NCBI RefSeq assembly: GCF_000695625.1
Contig: NZ_JMQI01000009.1
Coordinates: 1-64,000, forward strand
DNA length: 64,000 nt
Direction: 5' to 3'
DNA from: Amycolatopsis rifamycinica
GTDB lineage: Bacteria; Actinomycetota; Actinomycetes; Mycobacteriales; Pseudonocardiaceae
Position numbers and translations under genes: made by a program. Below the pieces are notes generated by a model. The model had not been told where the DNA came from. It ran no database searches and saw only the letters and a list, made by a program, of their open reading frames with translations. Positions 9,664 through 17,681 of the stretch are shown piece after piece. The first letter of the stretch is position 1; every line of letters begins with the position of its first letter.

Positions 9664-10935
9664 CTAGGCGACCTTGAACGACTGAGCGGCGCTGCCGCTG
9701 CAGGCCGCCTGGACCAGCTGGACGCTGTCCGCCGTGGACGAACCCGGGACGGTCAGGCACTTGCCGCTGTGGCGGGCGACGAAGTGGTAGTAACCGCCGC
9801 CCTCGGACACCGGCTGCCACTGCTGGTTGCCGCCGCCGCTGTAGGACCACAGCTGCAGTCCGGCGTTGTCCGCGGTCGAAACGTCGGTGACGTCGATGAC
9901 CTGGGCGGCGTTGGTCCGGTTGTTGATCCGGTCGTAGCCGCCGCCGGTCGCGGCGAACTGGTACTGCTGGGCCGTGGTGCCGTTGCAGGTGTACTGCTGG
10001 ATCACCGTGCCGTTGGCGCTGCCAGCCGCGCGGGCGTCGACGCACTTGCCGGACGCCTTGTTCGTCACCGCGTACCAGGCCGCGGGGTCGATCGTGCCGG
10101 GGTCGGTCGGCCCGGTCGAGCCACCGCCGAGCCACTTCAGGCCGTCGAGCACGAACCGGTTCTGGTCGGCGCTCTCGAACGTCGACGACAGCGCGGTGTT
10201 CGTCTCGTAGTTCATCGCGTTGTGGCCGAAGTTGGCGTAGAGCATCTTGTAGCTCTTGTTCGTCCACGCGATCGGGTAGTAGCCGCTGTTCCAGGTTTGG
10301 TTCGGGTCGGTGCCGATCGGGAAGGTGGACTGGTCCATCGAGGCCAGCACGGAGATGTTCGGGTTCTGCCGCAGGTCGTACTGCCAGGCGTACCACTCCG
10401 AGGTCGACGACCGGATCGTCGCCGGCAGGTTCACCGTCGACGGGTGCGTGCGGTTCTCGATTTTCAGCGTCTCCGGGGTCGGGCCCCACGTGTTCGACGT
10501 GAACCGGCCGGTGCCGAGGAAGTCGTTGTGGAACCAGTTCGCGTACGACGGCGTCGAGCTGTCGTTGTAGGCGGTGACGTGGAAGCCGAAGAACGCGCCA
10601 CCGGCCTGCACGTACCGCTGGAAGCCCTGGAACTGCGCCTGCGACTGCGGCTGGTCGTCGAGGAACAGCACCACCTGGTACTGGTCCGGGGTGAGCGTGG
10701 TGAGCTGGTTCCAGTTGGTCGTCGCGGTGTAGGTGAACCCGTTGGCCGCCGCCTGCTGCGGGAACCAGACGTTCGCTTCCTTCTCGAAGCTGATGTGCGC
10801 GGCGTCGTAGGTGCCGCTGTAGAAGGCCAGCACCTTGAACGGGGTCGCGGCCTGCACGGGCGGAGCGCCCAGGCTCAACCCGAGGCAGGCGGCGAAGAAC
10901 GCCAGGATCCGGATCAGCGGACGGCGGGATCTCAT
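9664..10935 (-). CDS. Secreted ThuA-domain protein with C-terminal ricin-type lectin (CBM13)
   Basis: 423 residues. The signal peptide (MRSRRP, a hydrophobic core, then APPVQA-A) predicts secretion. Residues about 32-250 are a ThuA-like class I amidotransferase fold (VLAFYSGTYDAAH, GFQRYVQAGGAFFGFHV, SEWYAWQYDLR, PIAWTNKSYKMLYANFGHN). After a short Gly/Thr linker the last 130 residues are a beta-trefoil with repeated QxW-type motifs (QQYQF, QQWQPV, AQSFKV) and CVDARAAGS, typical of sugar-binding CBM13. ATG 10935 has GGAAAGG upstream. It lies 29 bp behind the GH3 gene, pointing to joint extracellular glycan breakdown. ThuA proteins may be keto-sugar hydrolases; the exact reaction is unknown. 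Confidence 0.85.
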   Translation of the reverse strand: MRSRRPLIRILAFFAACLGLSLGAPPVQAATPFKVLAFYSGTYDAAHISFEKEANVWFPQQAAANGFTYTATTNWNQLTTLTPDQYQVVLFLDDQPQSQAQFQGFQRYVQAGGAFFGFHVTAYNDSSTPSYANWFHNDFLGTGRFTSNTWGPTPETLKIENRTHPSTVNLPATIRSSTSEWYAWQYDLRQNPNISVLASMDQSTFPIGTDPNQTWNSGYYPIAWTNKSYKMLYANFGHNAMNYETNTALSSTFESADQNRFVLDGLKWLGGGSTGPTDPGTIDPAAWYAVTNKASGKCVDARAAGSANGTVIQQYTCNGTTAQQYQFAATGGGYDRINNRTNAAQVIDVTDVSTADNAGLQLWSYSGGGNQQWQPVSEGGGYYHFVARHSGKCLTVPGSSTADSVQLVQAACSGSAAQSFKVA

Positions 10936-10964
10936 GGGCGGACCTTTCCGGTGGGGGACGGGGT

Positions 10965-12794
10965 TCACCAGGGGCGGTGCGGGTACCGCAGGCCGAAGCC
11001 GAACGGGAACAGCGCGGGTTTGCCGTCGCCGGCGTTGATCGGCTGCTGGTCGGCGCTGCGCATCCAGGTCACCGGCAGCTTGCCGGTCGGGTTGTAGTCG
11101 CCGAAGAGGACGTCGGCCACGCCCTGGCCTTCGCTGCCCGGCAGCCACGACGCGACGAGCCCGGCCCAGTCCGGCAGCTGCGCGGCGATGTCGAGCGGGC
11201 GCCCGGACACGAGCACGACCACCGTCGGGACGCCGGAGTCCTTCAGCTTCTGGAGCGTGGCCAGGTCGGTGGCGTCCAGCCCCATCCCCTGGGGACGGTC
11301 GCCCTTGCCTTCGGCGTACGGCGTCTCCCCCACGACCGCCACGGCGACGTCGTAGCTCTGGTCGATCCCGGTGCCGTCCTTGGCGAAGGTGACGTCCCGG
11401 GCCTTCTGCCGCATACCCTGCAGGATGGTGGTGCCCGGGATGACCGGGCCGCTGGTGCCCTGCCAGCCGACCGTCCAGCCGCCGGACTGGTTGCCGAGGT
11501 CGTCGGCGCTCTTGCCGGCCACGAAGACCTTGCCGCGCTTCGGAAGTGGCAGGACGCGGCCCTCGTTCTTCAGCAGTACCTGGGATTCCCGCACGGCTTG
11601 CCGCGCGAGGTCGCGGTGCGGCTTGCTGCCGATGGTGTTCAGGAAGCGCCGGTCGGTCAGCGGGTGCTCGAACAGGCCGAGTTCGAACTTCTTGGTGAGG
11701 ATGCGGCGGTTGGCGTCGTCGATCCGGCTCATCGGCACGCGGCCCTGCTCCACCAGCGACCGCAGTGTGTCGATGAACTTCCGCCACTCGTAGGGCACCA
11801 TCACCATGTCGATGCCGGCGTTGACGGCCGCCTCGACCTCTTCGGGGGTGAACCCGCTCTTGCCGTCGATCTTGTCGACGCCGTTGTAGTCCGAGACGAC
11901 GATCCCGGTGAAGCCGAGTTCCTTCTTGAGGACGTCGTTGACCAGGTACGCCCCGGCGTGCATCTTGACGCCGTTCCAGCTGCTGTAGGAGATCATCACC
12001 GAACCGACCCCGCGCTGGACGGCGGCCTTGAACGGCGGGAGGTGGATCGCGCGCAGCTCCTGCTCGCTGATCTCGGTGTTGCCTTCGTTGACACCGCCGG
12101 TGGTGCCGCCGTCGCCGACGTAGTGCTTGGCCGTGGCCAGCACCGAGCCGGGCCGGTCCAGGCGGTTTCCTTGCAGGCCGGTGATGATCGACGTCATCTG
12201 CGTGGCCAGCTGCGGAACCTCGCCGAAGGACTCGTAGGTTCGGCCCCACCGGTCGTTGCGGGCGACGCACAGGCAGGGCGCGAAGTCCCAGTCGATCCCG
12301 GTGCCGGAGACCTCTTCCGCGGTGGCCCGGCCGATTCCCTCGACCAGCCGCGGATCGCGCGTGGCGCCGAGGCCGATGTTGTGCGGGAAGACGGTGGCAC
12401 CGTAGAGGCCGTTGTGGCCGTGGACGGCGTCGACGCCGTAGATGAGCGGGATGCCCAGCGGCGTGGCGAGCGCGGCCTTCTGGAAACCGTCGTACATGTC
12501 GGCCCAGGTGACCGGCGTGTTCGGGGTGGGCTGCGAGCTGCCGCCGGAGAGCAGCGAGCCGAGCCGTCCGCTGGTGACGTCCGCCGGGCTGGTGACGCCG
12601 AGCCGTTCGGCCTGCATCATCTGCCCGAGCTTGTCGTCGAGGCTCATCCGTGCCAGCAGATCGGCCACCCGCACCTTGACCGGCCGCCAGGAATCCTTGT
12701 AGGCGGGGCGGTTTCCGGCGAGCGCGGGGGTCCCCGAGCTCAGCAGCAACCCCACGGCCAGCGCGCCGATGCCCAGCCTGCGTCCGAGGCGCAT
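10965..12794 (-). CDS. Secreted glycoside hydrolase family 3 (beta-glucosidase-like)
   Basis: 609 residues with a signal peptide (MRLGRRLGIGALAVGLLL then PALA-GN). GH3 N-terminal TIM barrel: MSLDDKLGQMMQAE, VDAVHGHNGLYGATVFPHNIGLGATRD, LATAKHYVGDGGTTGGVNEG, and the nucleophile Asp in GIVVSDYNGVDKI. The C-terminal alpha/beta sandwich follows (VLLKNEGRVLPLPK). It would remove beta-linked glucosyl or related units from oligosaccharides outside the cell. ATG 12794 is preferred over GTG 12827 because GAGGAGG lies 8 bases before it. A palindrome sits just upstream (12821-12837). Confidence 0.9.
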   Translation of the reverse strand: MRLGRRLGIGALAVGLLLSSGTPALAGNRPAYKDSWRPVKVRVADLLARMSLDDKLGQMMQAERLGVTSPADVTSGRLGSLLSGGSSQPTPNTPVTWADMYDGFQKAALATPLGIPLIYGVDAVHGHNGLYGATVFPHNIGLGATRDPRLVEGIGRATAEEVSGTGIDWDFAPCLCVARNDRWGRTYESFGEVPQLATQMTSIITGLQGNRLDRPGSVLATAKHYVGDGGTTGGVNEGNTEISEQELRAIHLPPFKAAVQRGVGSVMISYSSWNGVKMHAGAYLVNDVLKKELGFTGIVVSDYNGVDKIDGKSGFTPEEVEAAVNAGIDMVMVPYEWRKFIDTLRSLVEQGRVPMSRIDDANRRILTKKFELGLFEHPLTDRRFLNTIGSKPHRDLARQAVRESQVLLKNEGRVLPLPKRGKVFVAGKSADDLGNQSGGWTVGWQGTSGPVIPGTTILQGMRQKARDVTFAKDGTGIDQSYDVAVAVVGETPYAEGKGDRPQGMGLDATDLATLQKLKDSGVPTVVVLVSGRPLDIAAQLPDWAGLVASWLPGSEGQGVADVLFGDYNPTGKLPVTWMRSADQQPINAGDGKPALFPFGFGLRYPHRPW

Positions 12795-12820
12795 CCGGGT
12801 CCTCCTCGTCGAGAGACCAA

Positions 12821-12837
12821 AATTCACGCCTTGAATT
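12821..12837. promoter_or_regulatory. Putative operator of the GH3-ThuA operon
   Basis: AATTCA-CGCCT-TGAATT is a perfect 6-bp inverted repeat, AT-rich in a GC-rich genome, 27-43 bp before the GH3 start. This is a plausible repressor site; no regulator gene is adjacent. Confidence 0.5.
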
Positions 12838-12916
12838 AATGCACAGGCTTCGGCGGTTGGTCCAGACCTCTCAACGAACTCGGGTACCGCTCACCGGGAT
12901 CGCGCCCCGGGGCCGC

Positions 12917-13420
12917 TCAGCGATCCGACCGCAGCGATGCCGGGTCGAAACTCTCCCAGTAAGCGTCCTCGTCCTCGACGCTCGTCGCCGGAGCGGGCTC
13001 CGGAGCAGGCGAAGACGATGACCCCAGCCGTTCGGCCCGCAGCCGCTGGAACTCCTCGACCGTCATGCCCGGGTCGTCGTCCTCCGCGCGGGCCGGCGCG
13101 GGCATGCCCGTCATCTGCTCGATCATGTACGTCACGTCCTCGCCCAGCAGCAGGGCGACCTTGTTGTAGCCGTCCTGGGTCGCCTCGCGCATCGCCGCCT
13201 GGGCGATCTCCACCACCAGCGGGCCCAGGCGCTCGCCCAGGTTCACCGCCGACGGCGCCAGCCACAGCCGCAGCAGCTTGCCGCGGGCGTCGACCGTCAC
13301 CTCGACCTGGTTGTCGATGTCGTGCGCCGTGCCGGAGGCCGCGGCCAGGAGTTCCTCCACGCGGGCCATGGCCTCCTCGCGGGCCCGGGCCTGGGCGATC
13401 AGCTGGCGGGTCGTGATCAC
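12917..13420 (-). CDS. YbaB/EbfC-family protein
   Basis: 167 residues. The core NQVEVTVDARGKLLRLWLAPSAVNLGERLGPLVVEIAQAAMREA matches the YbaB fold (a small nucleoid-associated family) as it occurs in actinobacterial secretion cassettes, followed by an acidic Pro/Ala-rich tail (MTVEEFQRLRAERL, PAPEPAPATS). Two starts compete: GTG 13429 overlaps the upstream stop (GTGA) but has GGAAG directly against it, whereas GTG 13420 has GGAAGG at an 8-base spacing, so 13420 is used here. Last gene of a four-gene operon. Confidence 0.75.
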   Translation of the reverse strand: MITTRQLIAQARAREEAMARVEELLAAASGTAHDIDNQVEVTVDARGKLLRLWLAPSAVNLGERLGPLVVEIAQAAMREATQDGYNKVALLLGEDVTYMIEQMTGMPAPARAEDDDPGMTVEEFQRLRAERLGSSSSPAPEPAPATSVEDEDAYWESFDPASLRSDR

Positions 13421-13425
13421 CGCGA

Positions 13426-13806
13426 TCACCTTCCGTACGTGTAGGTGTCGGCGTCCGGGTCGTCGTCCGGGATCGGCTCGTAGCCCAGGGTTTCCAGCTG
13501 CTCGCGGTCGACCACGGGCGCCAGCGCGTGGTACATGCGGTCGCCCGCCCGCCGCGTCGCGCGCTGGGCCAGCTCGAAGATCTGGTCGGCGAGCACGGCG
13601 GACCCGTGCCGCAGCGCCGAGCGGTGGATCGTGAGCCCGGTCAGCAGGCCGCCCGGCGCCACCTGGACTTCGATGGTGCTGTCGGGCGACGTCGCCTTGC
13701 CCACGACGGGCCCCGAACGGGCGAAGCGGGCGGAGGCCTCCGCCCCCGCCCGCGATGCCTGCTCGGCGATCCGCGAAGTAGCCAGCTCGATGTCGAATTC
13801 AGCCAC
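13426..13806 (-). CDS. YbaB/EbfC-like protein
   Basis: 126 residues with a short YbaB-like core (STIEVQVAPGGLLTGLTIHRSALRHG, then ADQIFELAQRATRRAGDRM) and an acidic C-terminus (PDDDPDADTYTYGR). It lies 3 bp after the NlpC/P60 gene and overlaps the next YbaB-like gene. In actinomycetes such pairs usually accompany WXG100/EspC-like proteins. They may act as chaperones or DNA-binding partners; which one is not known. Confidence 0.7.
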   Translation of the reverse strand: MAEFDIELATSRIAEQASRAGAEASARFARSGPVVGKATSPDSTIEVQVAPGGLLTGLTIHRSALRHGSAVLADQIFELAQRATRRAGDRMYHALAPVVDREQLETLGYEPIPDDDPDADTYTYGR

Positions 13807-13809
13807 AGC

Positions 13810-14937
13810 TCACCCCGTTGGCCGGTAGAAGCCGATGAACGACTGCCCCGCGTTCGTGGTGCGGATCTTGCTGATCTGCACCGGGTCGCCCGCCTCGACC
13901 ATCTGGCCGTCGCCGATCACCATCGCCACGTGGCCGGACCACACGACGAGGTCGCCGGGCAGCAGCTGGTCGATCGAAGGCACCTCGGCGCCGACCGTCT
14001 GCTGCGCCGCCGTCCGCGGCAGCTGCAGGCCCGCGTCCTGGTACGACGTCATGACCAGGCCGCTGCAGTCGAGGCCGACACCCCGCGCCGTGCCGCCCCA
14101 GACGTACGGCACGCCGAGCTGCGACAGCGCCGCGCGCACGGCCTTCGCCGCCGTTTCGTTCGGCGCCATGACCTGCTTGCCGCCGGGGAGGTTGATGGCG
14201 ACGCCACTGCCGGGCTGCGGCGGGATCGCGACCGGCAGCCGCGGCTTGTGCACGGCGCCACCGCCGCCACCGCCTCCGCCGCCCCCTCCGCCGCCGCCCC
14301 CGCCGTCCGAACCGCCGGAATACCCGCTGTTGCTGTTGAACGAGGACCCGACCTTCGTCGAGGAGGCCGACGACGCCGACGTCGACTGCTCCTCGCCGCC
14401 GAGCCGGGTGCCGATCGCGGTCAGGTCGTTGATCGTCTGCTCGCTGAACGTCGCCGCCTGGCCGGTGAGCTGGCTGATCTTCGTCTGCAGCTTCATCAGG
14501 ATGTCGCGCGAGGCGGCGCCGCGGCTCTCCGGCGGCTGGATGGTCTTCACCGCCTCCAGCGCCTTCATCGACGCCGCGATCTCCTTGATGATCTGGTCGC
14601 GGACCTGGTCGTTCTTGATCTCGCCGACGTGCAGCGTCTCGGCCGCCTCCGCGACGGCCTTCTCGATCTCGGCGCTCTCGTCGAGGAAATCCTGGACCTC
14701 CTTCTCCAGGCTCTGCGACGTCGCCGTGGCGCGGTCGGTCGTCGAGCCCGAGCTGGCCGAAGCCAGGTTGACGCGCTGCTCCGACGCGACGTCGCGGGTG
14801 CGGCCCACCGACGTCTGCAGGGCGTAGTGCGCGTCCCGCGCGCCGCCGATGGCGGCCGGGTCGTGGCGCAGCTTCTGCGCGAACTGGTTCGTGGTGTCCA
14901 GGCCGTGCCGGACGAGCTGGTCGGTGTGCTCGGTCAC
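13810..14937 (-). CDS. NlpC/P60 cell-wall peptidase with helical type VII-like N-terminal domain
   Basis: 375 residues. Residues 1-190 are helical, with heptad-like stretches (SLEKEVQDFLDESAEIEKAV), similar to WXG/LXG secretion domains. A linker follows with a run of 17 glycines near residue 225. The C-terminal third is a C40 peptidase: VPYVWGGTARGVGLDCSGLV (catalytic Cys), then LLPGDLVVWSGHVAMVIGDGQMV (catalytic His). It should cut peptidoglycan stem peptides. No Sec signal peptide is seen, so export probably relies on a type VII-like route shared with the upstream EspC-like protein, with which it overlaps by GTGA. Confidence 0.85.
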   Translation of the reverse strand: MTEHTDQLVRHGLDTTNQFAQKLRHDPAAIGGARDAHYALQTSVGRTRDVASEQRVNLASASSGSTTDRATATSQSLEKEVQDFLDESAEIEKAVAEAAETLHVGEIKNDQVRDQIIKEIAASMKALEAVKTIQPPESRGAASRDILMKLQTKISQLTGQAATFSEQTINDLTAIGTRLGGEEQSTSASSASSTKVGSSFNSNSGYSGGSDGGGGGGGGGGGGGGGGAVHKPRLPVAIPPQPGSGVAINLPGGKQVMAPNETAAKAVRAALSQLGVPYVWGGTARGVGLDCSGLVMTSYQDAGLQLPRTAAQQTVGAEVPSIDQLLPGDLVVWSGHVAMVIGDGQMVEAGDPVQISKIRTTNAGQSFIGFYRPTG

Positions 14938-15275
14938 GCGCCCTGCCCGAGGTCGCCGCCGAGCCGCCGGACGAGGTCGCCGTGCTCGCCCTCGACCGCC
15001 GCGTAGTTGCGGTCGGTCTGCCGGGCGGCTTCGCCGACCTGCCGCCAGCCGCCGCCGACGCGGTGCATCTTCTCCTGCAGCGCCCGCATCCGGCCGCTGT
15101 AAGCCCCGGAGAAGCCGGACTCGCCGCCCATCTCGGAGAAGCCGTGGCCGCCGAGCGTCACGTGCGGACCGACGTGCTTTTCGGCTGCCCCTTTGACGTC
15201 CTCACCGAGCGGATCGACTTCGCGCGCGTACCGCGTGTACGCGCCCTCATCGACGTGAAAACCCGAACCGTCCAC
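14934..15275 (-). CDS. EspC/WXG100-like small secretion protein
   Basis: 113 residues, GTG start with GGGAGGG upstream. It opens MDGSGFHVDEGAYTRYAREVD and continues with a second helix around MRALQEKMHRVGGGWRQVGEAAR, i.e. two helices joined by a Gly-rich turn (GGHGFSEMGGESGF). This matches EspC-like secreted partners of type VII systems. First gene of the cassette with the NlpC/P60 peptidase and two YbaB-like genes. The secretion machinery itself (EccC ATPase) is not in this window. Confidence 0.75.
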   Translation of the reverse strand: MDGSGFHVDEGAYTRYAREVDPLGEDVKGAAEKHVGPHVTLGGHGFSEMGGESGFSGAYSGRMRALQEKMHRVGGGWRQVGEAARQTDRNYAAVEGEHGDLVRRLGGDLGQGA

Positions 15276-15330
15276 TGGCCCTCCCTGTCACCGGAGGTGC
15301 GACGCGCGCGCGGCACCCCCGGTTCCCCTG

Positions 15331-15390
15331 TGACATCCGGGCTTCGCCCGGGCCGGGGGCTTCGCCACCCGGTCCCCCGAAGAGATGTCA
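15331..15390. repeat. 60-bp nested inverted repeat
   Basis: Outer arms TGACATC and GATGTCA enclose two further hairpins (CCGGGC-TTC-GCCCGG, and GGGGG...CCCCC). It lies between the dsbA-like gene and the EspC cassette, so it could end the first transcript or be a dispersed repeat unit. Confidence 0.55.
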
Positions 15391-15443
15391 TGCCGAACCA
15401 GCCTAGTCCACGGTCCGTGCCCGGGTGGGCGAATTGCCCGGAG

Positions 15444-16250
15444 TCAGCCGATGACCTTCGCGAGCCAGTCCGGGTCCTGCCAGGACACGATCGAGCCGTT
15501 CGCGGTGACCGTCGGCGTGCCGAACCCGCGCTGCCCGCCGCCGAAGTCCTGCGCCAGCTTCGGGTCGGTCTCGATCTGCTGGAACGCCGCGTCCAGCTGC
15601 TGGTCGTAGGTGCCGGCGGTGACGGTCTGGGCGAACGCCGGATCGGTGATCCCGACGTTCTTGCCGAGCTCGATGAGCTGCGTCTTGTCGTAGCCGCGCT
15701 TGCCCTCTTCGGGCTGGTTGGCGAACAGCGCGTCGTGGAACTGGAGGAACTTGCCGGCGTCGGCCGCCGCGAGCGCGGCGTTCGCCGAGTCGAGCGAGTA
15801 GCCCGGCGGGCTGGAGCGCTGGGTGAGCAGCGGCACCATGTGGTAGCGCACCTGCAGCTTGCCGTCGTTGATGGCCTGCTCGATCCCGCCCTTGTACCGC
15901 TTTTCGAACTCGCCGCAGATCGGGCAGAGGAAATCGGCGTAGACGTCGATCGTGGCCTTGGCGCCGGGCTTGCCCACGGTGACGGCCACGCCGTCACGCT
16001 TCTGGGTGATATCGCTCGCCAGCCCGAGCGTCGCCTCGCCGGGCTTGATGACCTGGCCCTCGGTCTTGTTCCGGTCCGCGATCGTCCAGATCACGCCGCC
16101 GATGACGAGCGCGGCCACGACGACGACGGCCCCGATCCCGATGATCCACTTTCGCCGGTCACCGGACGCCCCCCGGGCCTGCGCGACCACGTTCGGACCG
16201 GCCTGCGCCGCCTGACGACGCTTCCGAGCGGTCCGCTCAGCTCCACCCAC
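15444..16250 (-). CDS. Membrane-anchored DsbA-family thioredoxin-fold protein
   Basis: 268 residues. The basic cytoplasmic start is followed by one membrane segment (KWIIGIGAVVVVAALVIGGVIWTIA, about residues 34-58), then a DsbA-like domain with active site CPIC in DVYADFLCPICGEFEKRY and the cis-Pro loop GFGTPTVTANG. It should act outside the membrane in forming or isomerising disulfides in exported proteins. It starts 6 bp after the DoxX/MauE-like gene, which could supply or remove electrons, so the two form an operon. Confidence 0.85.
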   Translation of the reverse strand: MGGAERTARKRRQAAQAGPNVVAQARGASGDRRKWIIGIGAVVVVAALVIGGVIWTIADRNKTEGQVIKPGEATLGLASDITQKRDGVAVTVGKPGAKATIDVYADFLCPICGEFEKRYKGGIEQAINDGKLQVRYHMVPLLTQRSSPPGYSLDSANAALAAADAGKFLQFHDALFANQPEEGKRGYDKTQLIELGKNVGITDPAFAQTVTAGTYDQQLDAAFQQIETDPKLAQDFGGGQRGFGTPTVTANGSIVSWQDPDWLAKVIG

Positions 16251-16256
16251 TGTGTA

Positions 16257-16784
16257 TCAGTTCCCTTCCGCGATACCCGAGTAGTCGTGTCCGGGGTCGC
16301 CCGAGTTCCCGCGATCTCGCGCCAGCCACCCGTCGAGTGACAGCCAGGTCCGCGGGCGCACCACCAGCCAGACGGCGAGCAGCGCGAACCCCGTGTCGCG
16401 GAGGATCTCCTGCGGGTACTCGGTCTGCCCCGCCGCCACGTGGCCACCGCCGCCGAAGCACCCGCAGTCGATGCTCAGGCCGCGCGCCCAGGACTGGGCG
16501 ATGCCGGCGATGAGCACGAGCAGCAGGCCCAGCGCGGCCGCGGCGGCCCACCGGGTCGCCAGGCCCGCGAGCAGGAGCAGCCCGAGCACGAGTTCCACCA
16601 GCGGCAGCGCGACGGCCACCACGTTCTCGAGTGCGCCGGGCAGCACCTCGTACGCCTGCACGGCGATCAGCGTCTGGCCGGGATCCGCCAGCTTGAGCGC
16701 GCCGGAGACGAGCCAGACGGCTGCCAGCCCGAGCCGGGCGAGCGTGCCGACGGAGTTCAGCACGGGTTGGGACGGTCGCACCAC
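16257..16784 (-). CDS. MauE/DoxX-family membrane redox protein
   Basis: 175 residues, four predicted membrane helices. It has LARLGLAAVWLVSGALKLADP near the start, and a Cys pair in SIDCGCFGGGG between helices 3 and 4, as in MauE-type proteins that handle electrons for disulfide chemistry. First gene of the pair with the DsbA-like protein. It diverges from the amino-acid-binding lipoprotein gene. The physiological partner is inferred from context only. Confidence 0.8.
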   Translation of the reverse strand: MVRPSQPVLNSVGTLARLGLAAVWLVSGALKLADPGQTLIAVQAYEVLPGALENVVAVALPLVELVLGLLLLAGLATRWAAAAALGLLLVLIAGIAQSWARGLSIDCGCFGGGGHVAAGQTEYPQEILRDTGFALLAVWLVVRPRTWLSLDGWLARDRGNSGDPGHDYSGIAEGN

Positions 16785-16850
16785 GCGCTTAGGCTAGCGG
16801 GAGGACCTGAGAACTTCGTGAGGCAGGACAGCGGCGGAGGGAGCGGCTGG

Positions 16851-17681
16851 ATGCGGTGGCGCACGCTCCTCGGCTCGGCGTTGCTCCTGGTCACCGCGTC
16901 GGCCTGCGGTCCGGCGCACGTTTCGCCCACGGACTCGCTCGTCACCCGGGCGAGTGCGACGGATCACCTGACCATCGGCATCCGGTTCGACGCGCCTGGC
17001 CTTTCTGAGCACACCGTCGACGGCCGGTTCGCCGGGTTCGACGTCGATGTCGCGACGTTCGTCGCGAGTGAGCTCGGCGTCCCCGCGAAGGGCATCACGT
17101 GGCGCGAGACGACGTCGGCGACGCGGGAGACCGACCTCACCTCCGGCGCCGTCGACCTGGTCGTGGCGAGCTACTCGATCACCGACAAGCGCAAGCAGGT
17201 CGTGTCGTTCGCCGGCCCGTACTTCACCACCGGCCAGGACCTGCTGGTGCGGCGGACGTCGGCCGACATCGCCGGCCCGGAGGCGCTCAACGGGCGGCGG
17301 CTGTGCTCGGTCACCGGGTCGACGCCGGCGCAGCAGGTGAAGGACAAGTTCGCCCAGGCCGTGCAGCTGGTCGAGTACCCGCGGTACTCCGACTGCGTGA
17401 CCGCGCTGCTGGCCGGGCAGATCGACGCGGTGACGACGGACGCGGTGATCCTGGCCGGCTACGTCGCCCGCGACCCGGAGCTGCTGAAGATCGTCGGGAA
17501 GCCGTTCTCGAAGGAGAACTACGGCATCGGCCTGCGCAAGGACGACACCCAGGGGGTGGCCGCGGTCGACGACGCGATCCGGAAGATGATCTCCTCCGGC
17601 GAATGGCTGCGCTCGCTCAACGCGAACATCGGCCCGTCCGGCTACCAGCTGCCTCCGCCCCCCGAGGTCCCGTCGAAGTGA
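16851..17681 (+). CDS. Amino-acid (glutamate-type) ABC transporter substrate-binding lipoprotein
   Basis: 276 residues. An N-terminal signal with a lipobox-like TASAC predicts a lipoprotein. The solute-binding fold of family 3 follows: HLTIGIRFDAPGLSEHT, FAGFDVDVATFVASELG, GAVDLVVASYSITDKRKQVVSFAGPYFTTGQDLLVR, QIDAVTTDAVILAGY. It should bind a polar amino acid outside the membrane. No permease or ATPase gene is adjacent, so it is an orphan. ATG has GGAGGGAG upstream. Its stop overlaps the start of hrpB (GTGA). Confidence 0.85.
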   Translation: MRWRTLLGSALLLVTASACGPAHVSPTDSLVTRASATDHLTIGIRFDAPGLSEHTVDGRFAGFDVDVATFVASELGVPAKGITWRETTSATRETDLTSGAVDLVVASYSITDKRKQVVSFAGPYFTTGQDLLVRRTSADIAGPEALNGRRLCSVTGSTPAQQVKDKFAQAVQLVEYPRYSDCVTALLAGQIDAVTTDAVILAGYVARDPELLKIVGKPFSKENYGIGLRKDDTQGVAAVDDAIRKMISSGEWLRSLNANIGPSGYQLPPPPEVPSK

